Positions 37,835 through 45,274 of a stretch of DNA of 64,000 bases are shown in pieces. The translations under genes were made by a program, and so were the position numbers. Below the pieces are notes generated by a model. It did no database searches. It was not told where the DNA came from and was given only the letters and a program-made list of their open reading frames with translations. Numbering within the stretch: position 1 is the first letter of the stretch; the number at the start of each line of letters is the position of its first letter. Source of the stretch: Pedobacter westerhofensis (GTDB taxonomy: Bacteria; Bacteroidota; Bacteroidia; Sphingobacteriales; Sphingobacteriaceae). The stretch covers positions 434,001 through 498,000 of the forward strand of contig NZ_FXTN01000003.1 of the NCBI RefSeq assembly GCF_900182595.1. The letters run 5' to 3'.

Positions 37835-38125
37835 CTAAGAATATATCCCGTGATCAAGACGCCCTATTATCGTTACTACCTCTTTTATTCCGGCCATCGT
37901 ATCAAGAAGACAGAGTGGAACCTTTCCACCCAATGCACGGTTCGGATTTCGTAACCACCGCTCAAAAATATCCTTGTCATCGAAGACCTCAATACCATAT
38001 CGGTACGTCAGAGAAAGTACATTCATCCTTTCGGTCTCTGCATCTTCCGGATTGTCTGAAGGTGTATTTTGGAATGGATCGTGAGTAAGGAACCATTCCG
38101 ACATTTCTGTTTTTACCTGTTTCAT
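37835..38125 (-). CDS. Orphan MbcA/ParS/Xre-type antitoxin (DUF2384)
   Basis: A 96-residue protein whose C-terminal half carries the MbcA/ParS toxin-binding signature: a helix with ERWLRNPNRALGGKVPLCLL, then DTMAGIKEVVTIIGRLDHGIYS (the W..NP..LGG..P..LL.T..G pattern). Antitoxins with this domain neutralise RES-domain NAD-degrading toxins and usually have an N-terminal Xre-like HTH. Here the N-terminal part (about 45 residues) is short and acidic, with no clear HTH. No RES toxin gene flanks it: downstream is the convergent efflux operon, upstream moaCB. A promoter of its own is visible. Confidence 0.75.
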   Translation of the reverse strand: MKQVKTEMSEWFLTHDPFQNTPSDNPEDAETERMNVLSLTYRYGIEVFDDKDIFERWLRNPNRALGGKVPLCLLDTMAGIKEVVTIIGRLDHGIYS

Positions 38126-38263
38126 AATTTTAGAATTAGATTCAAGTTTTAGAAGCTCGTATTAGGTTTGCCGCTGTCGTTATGCCGATGCACAAGCATC
38201 ACGATGATCATGTCTATAAATGTTGAAACAGTGCCTCAAAACTTAAATAGTTTCTTAATAGAA

Positions 38264-38293
38264 CAAATATAACAATATTATTTCTTTAAACAA
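38264..38293 (-). promoter_or_regulatory. Promoter of the orphan antitoxin gene
   Basis: On the minus strand TTG (38291-38293), a 19-bp spacer and TATATTTG (38264-38271) match the Bacteroidota -33/-7 consensus (TTTG, TAnnTTTG). The start codon is about 135 bp downstream, leaving a long leader with a possible 28-codon frame that resembles nothing certain. Confidence 0.55.
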
Positions 38294-38307
38294 GAATGTC
38301 TGTAAAA

Positions 38308-39219
38308 TCAATTGTGTCTTGTGCCGTCCTGCACTTTGAACACATGCAATACGGCTGGAAATAAAGCATCAATGCTTTCCTCTACGCCTTTTACTGATCC
38401 CGGAAGGGTAATAACCAGCGTCCCGCCAATAAATCCTGCTACGCCTCTTGAAAGCATCGCATAGGGCATCCTGTCCTGTCCGTACTTCCTTGCGTTTTCC
38501 ATAATGCCGGGAATTTCTTTGTCCAGCAATGGCGCGATTGCATCCGGGGTAACATCTCTCGGGGATAGTCCTGTTCCGCCAGTGAAGATCAGGAGGTCAT
38601 ACTCCTGCTCTGCCAATTCCATTGCTTTTTTCTGGATCTGGGCAAAATCGTCTGGTATGATATCGTAATGATTGGTCTCCAGTTTAAACTGCTCCAGTTT
38701 GCTGATGATCGCTTTTCCTGAGCCGTCCTGCTTTTCGCCCCTGGCAATGCTGTCAGAACAAACGACAACAGCACACTTGAGGCTGCTTCCCTCGGGAAGT
38801 TTGTACTGGCTTTTACCACCTGATTTGTGATCGAGGCGGATGTTAAAGATTTCAATGCCTTTATCGATAGGTTTGAGCATATCGTACAGGGTGAGCGCAG
38901 TAACTGAGGCACCGTGCATGGCTTCTACCTCTACCCCGGTTTTGTAAACGGTGTGCACTTCTACACGGATCACAATGTTCAGTCCCTCGATTTCATGGCT
39001 GATGGCAGTATATTCTATTGGCAGCGGATGGCAGTCGGGAATAACATCACTGGTTTTTTTTACCGCGAAAAGTCCGGCAACCCTCGAAAACTCAAACACA
39101 TCGCCTTTTGGCACTTTCTTTTGTACGATGGCATCGATGGTATGCTGACCGGAAACTTTTACTGTTGCAATGGCAACGGCCTTTCTGAGGGTATTGGATT
39201 TGTGGGTAATATCAACCAT
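38308..39219 (-). CDS. moaCB: Fused MoaC-MoaB molybdopterin biosynthesis protein
   Basis: A 303-residue bifunctional protein. Residues 1-150 are MoaC, which with MoaA makes cyclic pyranopterin phosphate from GTP: KGDVFEFSRVAGL and TLYDMLK carry the catalytic Lys, Asp and Lys; CHPLPI, VEVEAM and SGGKS are also present. Residues about 155-303 are MoaB/Mog-like (VVCSDSIARGEKQDGSG, LLIFTGGTGLSPRDVTPDA, GSVKGVEE), which adenylates molybdopterin before molybdenum insertion. The fusion joins an early and a late step. Last gene of the eleven-gene cluster; its start overlaps the moaE stop by 1 bp. Confidence 0.94.
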   Translation of the reverse strand: MVDITHKSNTLRKAVAIATVKVSGQHTIDAIVQKKVPKGDVFEFSRVAGLFAVKKTSDVIPDCHPLPIEYTAISHEIEGLNIVIRVEVHTVYKTGVEVEAMHGASVTALTLYDMLKPIDKGIEIFNIRLDHKSGGKSQYKLPEGSSLKCAVVVCSDSIARGEKQDGSGKAIISKLEQFKLETNHYDIIPDDFAQIQKKAMELAEQEYDLLIFTGGTGLSPRDVTPDAIAPLLDKEIPGIMENARKYGQDRMPYAMLSRGVAGFIGGTLVITLPGSVKGVEESIDALFPAVLHVFKVQDGTRHN

Positions 39220-39662
39220 TATTTATTTTCTTTCCATTGGTGAGAGTCGTCAGTTAATATTTCCTGGCCCCAGATCGGCAGTTCTGCCTTGATGCGTTCT
39301 ACAAGCTCATCACAGGCTTCCATGGCCGCTTTGCGGTGTTTTGAGGAGGTAAATACAAAGAGGCAGATTTCTCCCGCAGCGATCATGCCGAGACTGTGGT
39401 GAATGTGCATACAAGTGAGGGGGTATTTTGCAAAAATCGCTTCCCTGATCTCATACATCTTTTCCAGTGCGAGGTCTTCGTAGGCCGTATAATTGATACC
39501 TGCTACCTGCTGGTCGCCGATCTCGTCTGCCCGCACCTGCCCTAAAAATATACTGTGCGCACCGATATCTGTTTTGGTATGGTGCTTCCGGATGCTTTCG
39601 GCAATGGTATCGGCCGGAATGGCCCCGTTAACAAATATATTTCTTAATTTTTTTTCTCTCAT
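39219..39662 (-). CDS. moaE: Molybdopterin synthase catalytic subunit MoaE
   Basis: MoaE takes sulfur from MoaD thiocarboxylate to make molybdopterin from cyclic pyranopterin phosphate. Family motifs are FLGQVRAD, YEDLALEKM, HHSLGMIAAGE and SSKHRKAAMEACDELVERIKAELPIW. The start at 39662 (MREKKLRNIFVN) is preferred; an upstream ATG at 39710 would overlap the end of moeB. The first active-site Lys (IKAE) is present, but the position of the second Lys (PIWK in E. coli, Lys126) is Gly (PIWGQE). It pairs with MoaD encoded two genes upstream. Confidence 0.93.
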   Translation of the reverse strand: MREKKLRNIFVNGAIPADTIAESIRKHHTKTDIGAHSIFLGQVRADEIGDQQVAGINYTAYEDLALEKMYEIREAIFAKYPLTCMHIHHSLGMIAAGEICLFVFTSSKHRKAAMEACDELVERIKAELPIWGQEILTDDSHQWKENK

Positions 39663-39709
39663 TTCCAGATTATTTTCTGATCGCCAGGCTGTTATTTCTG
39701 AGCGCCACA

Positions 39710-40813
39710 TTAGTTTAAACGTAAGATACCGCCTTTCAGGCTGAAAAACTCTTTTTCAGGATATACTTCCTGTAATAATCCGCCGGCAATCACGCTCCTC
39801 ACGCCGGAATGGCAAAAGAGGATGATCTTTTCTTTCTCCAGTGCAGGCACCTTCTTCCTGATTTCTGATAAAGGTACGCGGATATGATCAAAAGGTGCAA
39901 GGGGAAGCTCGGCGAGCTCGCGCACATCGATGATCTCATATTCTTCATCGAGCATCAGTTCCCTGAATTCGCCTGCACTGAGTTCCTGGATTTCAGAGGC
40001 ATTGTCCCTGATCCCGCAGAACCAGTTGTAGTCGGTTTCCAGAAAGGCATCCAGATCGGGCGGTAATATGCTTTCCGCTGTGTCTGCGGAAGTAAGGTTG
40101 ATTTTATACGTATGATTGGTGTACAGATTATAGATGAGCATCTGATTGATCAGGGGCTCTCCTACTCCAGAGATCAGTTTGATGGCTTCACTGGCCTGCA
40201 TGGTGCCGATAATTCCGGGCAATACGCCCAGTACACCTGCTTCGGCACAGTTGAGCACTTCTCCGGGCTGTGGTGGATTGGGAAAGATATCCCGGTAGTT
40301 CACTTTCCTTCCGGCAGCATCACTGACATTGAATACCGCCACCTGCCCTTCAGACTCAGACAGTGCGCCATACACCAGTGGCAGGTTTAACAAGGCACAG
40401 GCATCGTTCACCATGTACCGTGTAGGGAAGTTATCAGAGCCATCAATCACAATATCAAATTTGCTCATGATCAGCGCGGCATTCTGATTGCTCAGCTGCA
40501 GCGGATAGGATATAATCTGGATATCAGGGTTGTATAAACTGAGCTTCTCGGCCGCACAGTCAGCCTTTAAGCGTCCCACATCGGCTACGCTGTATAAAAT
40601 CTGCCGGTGCAGGTTGCTGAGCTCCACGGTATCATCGTCTACAATCCCCAGTGTGCCTACTCCCGCCGCAGCAAGATACTGCAGGATGGGACAGCCCAAT
40701 CCGCCGGCACCGATAACCAGTACTTTTGCCTGGAAAAGCTTTTGCTGACCGGCAGGGCCGAAGCCCTTTAATATCATCTGACGCGCATAACGCGCTTTAC
40801 CTTTAATTTCCAT
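39710..40813 (-). CDS. moeB: MoeB/ThiF-type adenylyltransferase with rhodanese domain
   Basis: A 367-residue fusion. Residues about 5-245 form the E1-like domain that adenylates the MoaD C-terminus: ATP loop GAGGLGCPILQYL, DDDTVELSNLHRQIL, IDGSDNFPTRYMVN and the conserved Cys in NCAEAGVLGVLPG. The two zinc CxxC pairs of E. coli MoeB are not seen (YRDIFP where YRCLFP is expected). Residues about 270-367 are a rhodanese domain with the active Cys in FCHSGVRS, which can supply the sulfur. Together they can charge MoaD as thiocarboxylate. MoaD is encoded 1 bp upstream. Confidence 0.94.
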   Translation of the reverse strand: MEIKGKARYARQMILKGFGPAGQQKLFQAKVLVIGAGGLGCPILQYLAAAGVGTLGIVDDDTVELSNLHRQILYSVADVGRLKADCAAEKLSLYNPDIQIISYPLQLSNQNAALIMSKFDIVIDGSDNFPTRYMVNDACALLNLPLVYGALSESEGQVAVFNVSDAAGRKVNYRDIFPNPPQPGEVLNCAEAGVLGVLPGIIGTMQASEAIKLISGVGEPLINQMLIYNLYTNHTYKINLTSADTAESILPPDLDAFLETDYNWFCGIRDNASEIQELSAGEFRELMLDEEYEIIDVRELAELPLAPFDHIRVPLSEIRKKVPALEKEKIILFCHSGVRSVIAGGLLQEVYPEKEFFSLKGGILRLN

Positions 40814-40814
40814 T

Positions 40815-41048
40815 TTAACCTCCTGAAAACGGCGGCATCAAAGCCACGGTCATACCATCTGTTAAAAGCCTGTTGCCATGAATGATCTCCTGGTTTACCG
40901 CGATCTGATAGTTGATCTGCGCCAGTCCGGGATACTGAACGGACAGGAACCGGCTAAGCGAATCTGTATCGGCCATATCCTCCAGATGAAGGACATTCTG
41001 ACCAAGCAGTTCTGTTAACCGGCCGAATAATAAAATCTTGATGTTCAT
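40815..41048 (-). CDS. moaD: Molybdopterin synthase sulfur-carrier subunit MoaD
   Basis: A 77-residue ubiquitin-fold protein ending in the required Gly-Gly (PPFSGG). The C-terminal Gly is adenylated by MoeB, converted to a thiocarboxylate and used by MoaE. The beta-grasp pattern (MNIKILLFGRLTELLG, QIAVNQEI, TVALMPPFSGG) is clear. Tightly packed between moeA (8 bp) and moeB (1 bp). Confidence 0.95.
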   Translation of the reverse strand: MNIKILLFGRLTELLGQNVLHLEDMADTDSLSRFLSVQYPGLAQINYQIAVNQEIIHGNRLLTDGMTVALMPPFSGG

Positions 41049-41056
41049 TGAATATC

Positions 41057-42265
41057 TTATTCTGGAAAAATATAAACCTTCACCTTCGTTCCGGCAGCAA
41101 AGACAGTTTCCTCTTCAGGTAATTCTATCATTGCGTTTGCCTGTGCAAATGAACTCATTCTAAAGGATTCCTGAGCGCTCAGGGGAGTAACATTTCCGTC
41201 ATTAAAATGTGCTTTCAGAAAATGTGTAAGCCCGGCGCCCTTGGTACACTCATGCGTCAATACTGCCTCCTGCGTTTTCAGGCTGCCCGAGGGCTGTCCT
41301 TTTTCCGGGATATTGCTCTTGTAACCCATCATTTTTTCGAGCGCAGGCAGCACATACTGGTAGAAACAGCTGAGTACCGATGAAGGATTACCGGGCAGGC
41401 CAAATACAATATGCTTATCTGTTTTACCAAAGTACAGGGGTTTGCCGGGTTTCTGTTTCACCTTATGAAAAATCTGCTGTACGCCCGAAGCTTCGGCAGC
41501 GCGCAGCACAAAATCATAATCGCCCACGCTTACCCCGCCGGTGAGCAGCACCACATCGTTCAGGGCCAGCGCCTCTTTGAGCACGGCAGTCAGTTCATCC
41601 AGCTCATCATCAGCACTGTAAAAATTGATTTTGGTTACCTGTGCAAGTTCAAGCGCGGCAGTAAGTGAGTAAGAATTGGACTCATAAACCTGCCCGAAAG
41701 CAAGTTCTTCACCTGGCCGCTGCAATTCCTTCCCGGTTACGATAATTGCAACGGAAGGCGTAAGGCAAATTTCAACCTCGGTGAGGCCGATCCCGGCAAG
41801 AAAGCCAATTGCGGCAGGGCTGAGCTTGCAGCCTTTTTGCATGGCCAGCGCACCGGCCGCGGCTTCTGCGCCTTTAGGGCGCACATTGAGGCCAGGCGAC
41901 AGCTGATCATCGAGAATATGAAGGACGCCATTGCTGACTTCCACTTTTTCCTGCATCACTACCGTATCGGCACCGTGCGGCAGGGGCGCTCCGGTAAAAA
42001 TCCGGGCAGCGTGCTCTGGCAGCAGCGTAATCTGCTGGTCTGCACCTGCCTGCATTTCGCCGCCTATATTTAAGGGCAGCAGGCGTTCGTCAAAACGGAT
42101 AGCATAGCCATCCATGGAGGACTGCTCAAAAGCAGGAATATCTATTTTTGCGTATACGTCTGCTCCCAGCGTAGCTCCCGCAGCCATGGCTAAAGGCATC
42201 GGGTGCAGGGGCATTGGAACAATTTGTTCCAGTATAAGTGATTTGGCTTCTTGTACGGAGATCAT
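41057..42265 (-). CDS. moeA: Molybdopterin molybdenumtransferase MoeA
   Basis: Inserts molybdenum into adenylated molybdopterin. A 402-residue protein with MoeA domains in order: N-terminal domains (AKIDIPAFEQSSMDGYAIR, IFTGAPLPHGADTVVMQE), the central MoCF-binding Rossmann domain (VAIIVTGKEL, VVLLTGGVSVGDYDFVLRA, KQKPGKPLYFGK, VFGLPGNPSSVL) and a C-terminal domain IV. Normal length. It follows moaA after a 121-bp gap in which no clear terminator was seen. Confidence 0.96.
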   Translation of the reverse strand: MISVQEAKSLILEQIVPMPLHPMPLAMAAGATLGADVYAKIDIPAFEQSSMDGYAIRFDERLLPLNIGGEMQAGADQQITLLPEHAARIFTGAPLPHGADTVVMQEKVEVSNGVLHILDDQLSPGLNVRPKGAEAAAGALAMQKGCKLSPAAIGFLAGIGLTEVEICLTPSVAIIVTGKELQRPGEELAFGQVYESNSYSLTAALELAQVTKINFYSADDELDELTAVLKEALALNDVVLLTGGVSVGDYDFVLRAAEASGVQQIFHKVKQKPGKPLYFGKTDKHIVFGLPGNPSSVLSCFYQYVLPALEKMMGYKSNIPEKGQPSGSLKTQEAVLTHECTKGAGLTHFLKAHFNDGNVTPLSAQESFRMSSFAQANAMIELPEEETVFAAGTKVKVYIFPE

Positions 42266-42386
42266 AGCGATAGAATTGATGATGAGGAATTACGTTTTTT
42301 GCCAGATGTGTTTCCTTATAGGAACAGAAAAGGAACCGTTTTTGTTAACAGAAATCAAATATCTTTTGTTGGCTTGATTGCCCGAA

Positions 42387-43367
42387 CTATCCTCCGATTG
42401 TAATCATGCTCCTGTTATGGATCGTGCTGGCTTCAATATTTTCAAATAAGCCCGAGAACTGTCCGCCCAGCGCTTTAGCCTTACTGCCAATACATTCGTG
42501 GATCAGAGGCAGCACGTCCTGCCCCATTCGCATTGGCCCCAGCAGATCAGTTTCTGCTTCGGAAAAAAGACAGTTTTTCAGTTTGCCATCGGCAGTTAAA
42601 CGCATTCTGTTGCAGGTAGAGCAAAAGGGAGCGCTCATGGTGCTGATGACCGCGAATGTGCCGGCATGCCCTTCTACCTGGTAATGTTTTGCAGTGTCAT
42701 TGGGCCCGCCGGGAAGGGATATGTATGGGTACCGGCTTGAAACCGCGCTCAGGATATCTTCCAGAGACACCACTTGATTGCTGGTCCAGCGGTTACCGGC
42801 AAAAGGCATAAATTCAATGAAGCGGATTTCTATCGGCTGGTGTTTTGTCCAGGCAATAAAGTCTGTAATTTCCATATCGTTGAGGCCTTTCATCACCACG
42901 ACATTGATCTTTACCCGGATGTTGTTTTTCAGCAGCAGGTCGATATTATCCTTTACCTGCTGAAAGATATTTCTTCTGGTAATGATCTGGAACTTATCTG
43001 CCTGAAGCGTATCCAGGCTGATGTTAATTGATCTGATATTGGCTTCGAGAAATACATCAATGAAATCATGCACCCGCGCCCCATTGGTCGTGAGTGAAAG
43101 ATCAATCGATAATTTACCCAGCGCTGAAATGATTTGTGCGGCATCCTTGCGTACCAATGGCTCTCCACCGGTAAGCCTGATCTTATTTACGCCCTGTTCT
43201 ACAAAGAGCCTGGCCAGTGTTTCAATCTCTGCGGCCTGCATCAGTTTGGAGGCCTGCGTAAATTCATACTCTTCTTCAGGCATACAGTAAAAACAGCGCA
43301 GGTTACAGTTATCTGTAAGCGAGATACGCAGGTAATTATGTATACGGTTATAAGAGTCTTTTATCAT
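42387..43367 (-). CDS. moaA: GTP 3',8-cyclase MoaA
   Basis: Radical SAM enzyme that, with MoaC, starts molybdopterin synthesis from GTP. A 326-residue protein with the first [4Fe-4S] motif in DNCNLRCFYCMP (CxxxCxxC), GGEPLVRKD for SAM binding, the second cluster motif in FCSTCNRMRL and NCLFS, and the C-terminal GG tail (ITIGG) needed for GTP handling in known MoaA proteins. All key residues are present. It lies between the moeA and mocA-like genes; the 62-bp gap upstream allows co-transcription. Confidence 0.97.
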   Translation of the reverse strand: MIKDSYNRIHNYLRISLTDNCNLRCFYCMPEEEYEFTQASKLMQAAEIETLARLFVEQGVNKIRLTGGEPLVRKDAAQIISALGKLSIDLSLTTNGARVHDFIDVFLEANIRSINISLDTLQADKFQIITRRNIFQQVKDNIDLLLKNNIRVKINVVVMKGLNDMEITDFIAWTKHQPIEIRFIEFMPFAGNRWTSNQVVSLEDILSAVSSRYPYISLPGGPNDTAKHYQVEGHAGTFAVISTMSAPFCSTCNRMRLTADGKLKNCLFSEAETDLLGPMRMGQDVLPLIHECIGSKAKALGGQFSGLFENIEASTIHNRSMITIGG

Positions 43368-43428
43368 TTTATATTTGTTGAGAGGTCTTAAGCGATTAAT
43401 CTGTCGGTGTTTTAATAAACGACCTGAT

Positions 43429-44115
43429 CTATGATGAAATCAGCTTCTGGTAATCCTCAAATGTATCAATATCAATTTCCCCTTTTTCAAAAGGGACTGA
43501 AGCCACCTGAGCTTCATACTTCTTCAGCAGCATCTTTGCTCCTTCCTGTCCTTTCAGCGCCAGCAGATCATCGAAATGCTGCCTGCCAAAGTATACCGGT
43601 GTGCCCAGTGTTCCATTATATGCGCTGGCAACAATGCTTTTACCGGATAGTTTTGCTTCGTCCAGTAAAGCTTCAAGCACCGCTGTAGTCAAAAACGGCT
43701 GGTCACAAACAGTGATGATCACACCATCAAGATCAGTTTGCGCTTCTGATGTTGTTGTTTCATCGCTTTGCAAGCCTGCCTGCAGTTCTGTACCTTCAAT
43801 ATCAGCAGGGTCATTTGGTTCAGGTGCTGTATACTTTTCGAGCAATGCTGATAAGCCGGTCCTGATGGAGGAACTCATACCCTCTTCCCAGTCGGCGTTA
43901 TAAATCAGGCCGGGTCCTTCAACTTCTTTGGCAACAGCCTCATGGTTTCCCCCTAAGATAACAACAACTATTCCATCCCGGGTATCTTTGGCCGCATCAA
44001 TGGTATGCTGCAGTAAACTTTTATGCTGGTATGACAAAAGCTGCTTTGGTTCTCCCAGCCGCGAGGAAGAACCCGCAGCAAGAATAATGATCCCGAATTG
44101 ATTTATACGGCTCAT
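43429..44115 (-). CDS. MocA/MobA-like molybdopterin nucleotidyltransferase
   Basis: A 228-residue NTP transferase of the MobA/MocA type: LAAGSSSRLGEPKQLL (NTP loop), then VVILGGNHEAV, ADWEEGMSSSIRTGL and VIITVCDQPFL. The LGxPKxLL form and its neighbours XdhC and a molybdenum hydroxylase favour a CTP-using MocA that makes molybdopterin cytosine dinucleotide. An acidic, low-complexity insertion of about 35 residues (about 98-133, rich in Asp, Glu, Thr and Pro) interrupts the fold before the active-site Asp strand. It overlaps the xdhC stop by 4 bp. Confidence 0.9.
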   Translation of the reverse strand: MSRINQFGIIILAAGSSSRLGEPKQLLSYQHKSLLQHTIDAAKDTRDGIVVVILGGNHEAVAKEVEGPGLIYNADWEEGMSSSIRTGLSALLEKYTAPEPNDPADIEGTELQAGLQSDETTTSEAQTDLDGVIITVCDQPFLTTAVLEALLDEAKLSGKSIVASAYNGTLGTPVYFGRQHFDDLLALKGQEGAKMLLKKYEAQVASVPFEKGEIDIDTFEDYQKLISS

Positions 44116-45266
44116 AGGTCTACACTATTTTTGTCGGACTGATGCTGGTGAATAGGTTCACGTTTATCCCGTAGTGAAAGACCCGATGCTTCACTCAGTA
44201 CCTTTTTGATCTCCGAGGCAACAGACAAGGCAATCTCTTCAGCGGTCTCAGCTCCGAGATCAAGTCCCACAGGGCCGAAAATCCGCTGCAGCTGTGAAGC
44301 TTTGATTTTAATGCCTTCGTCTTCCATCTCGCCAATCATACGGTCTAATTTCTTTTTTGGTCCCAGGCTCCCGATATAAACCGCCTTTTCCTGCTCCAGC
44401 AGATTCTTCAGCAGCGCGAGATCATAATTGTAATTATGTGTCATCAGCACAAAGACCGTCTGGTCGTCCACTTCTACCTGCGACAGTACCTGATCCGGCT
44501 TCGCCACGATCACCTTGTCTGCCTTCGGAAAACGCTGTCGGTTGGCATGTGTGGCGCGCCCGTCGATGATGGTGGTCTGCCATCCCAGTATACCTGCAAT
44601 CGCGGCCAGCGGAAATGCGTCATTGCCGGCCCCGGCAATAACCAGGGCAACGGGAGGCCTTAAGAACTCTACAAAAGCAGTGAGGAGATGCTCTCCGAAA
44701 AGATATTCCCCGATAAAGGATTTTCTGGTCAGCAGGGCATGATTTGCATCCTCCAGCAGACCTGCACCGTACTGTTCCTTATACAGCTGTTCAGAAACCG
44801 CAGTATCCGGCAGCACCAGCAAACAGGTTCCGGGAACCGCAAGCTGGGGGTGTGACAAAGAAAAGAGGGTGACCAATACGCCTTCCTGGCGTTTTGCAGA
44901 AAGTTCCTGCAACAGGTGCAGCGGATGTACATCAAGGGAAGGGTCTATCGGTTCAAAAAGGATATGAACGATGCCATTGCATCCCAGCTGTACACCAAAT
45001 TTGGCATCATCCTCATCCGAAGTATCATAGGTAACCAGCTTGTTCTGCTGCTGATTGATAGCCAGCAGCGCCTTGCGCAGGGCATCTCCTTCGAGACAGC
45101 CGCCGCTGATGGCCCCGGTCAGCATTCCATCATCGGTAACCAGCATCCGGGCTCCCGGACGGCGGTAAGATGAACCTTCTACGTGTACTACGGTAGCCAG
45201 TGCCATTCTTTTGCCTTCATTTGATGCGATGGTATAGGCTGCTATGATATCCAGTATTTCTTTCAT
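44112..45266 (-). CDS. xdhC: XdhC/CoxI-family maturation factor
   Basis: A 384-residue protein that binds sulfurated molybdenum cofactor and inserts it into molybdenum hydroxylases. N-terminal XdhC/CoxI domain (GSSYRRPGARMLV, GAISGGCLEGDAL, LGCNGIVHILFEP) and C-terminal Rossmann domain (ALVIAGAGNDAFPLA, TTIIDGRATHANRQRFP, VFVLMTHNYNYD, IGSLGPKKKLDRM, GLDLGAETAEEIALS). Eight bp downstream of the large hydroxylase subunit and overlapping the nucleotidyltransferase. This links cofactor synthesis to its client enzyme. Confidence 0.93.
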   Translation of the reverse strand: MKEILDIIAAYTIASNEGKRMALATVVHVEGSSYRRPGARMLVTDDGMLTGAISGGCLEGDALRKALLAINQQQNKLVTYDTSDEDDAKFGVQLGCNGIVHILFEPIDPSLDVHPLHLLQELSAKRQEGVLVTLFSLSHPQLAVPGTCLLVLPDTAVSEQLYKEQYGAGLLEDANHALLTRKSFIGEYLFGEHLLTAFVEFLRPPVALVIAGAGNDAFPLAAIAGILGWQTTIIDGRATHANRQRFPKADKVIVAKPDQVLSQVEVDDQTVFVLMTHNYNYDLALLKNLLEQEKAVYIGSLGPKKKLDRMIGEMEDEGIKIKASQLQRIFGPVGLDLGAETAEEIALSVASEIKKVLSEASGLSLRDKREPIHQHQSDKNSVDL

Positions 45267-45274
45267 GATGTATA

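Noticed and set aside
38150..38235. 28-codon minus-strand frame in the leader of the antitoxin gene
   Set aside because: Considered as the tail of a lost toxin gene, but the peptide does not match a toxin family I can name.
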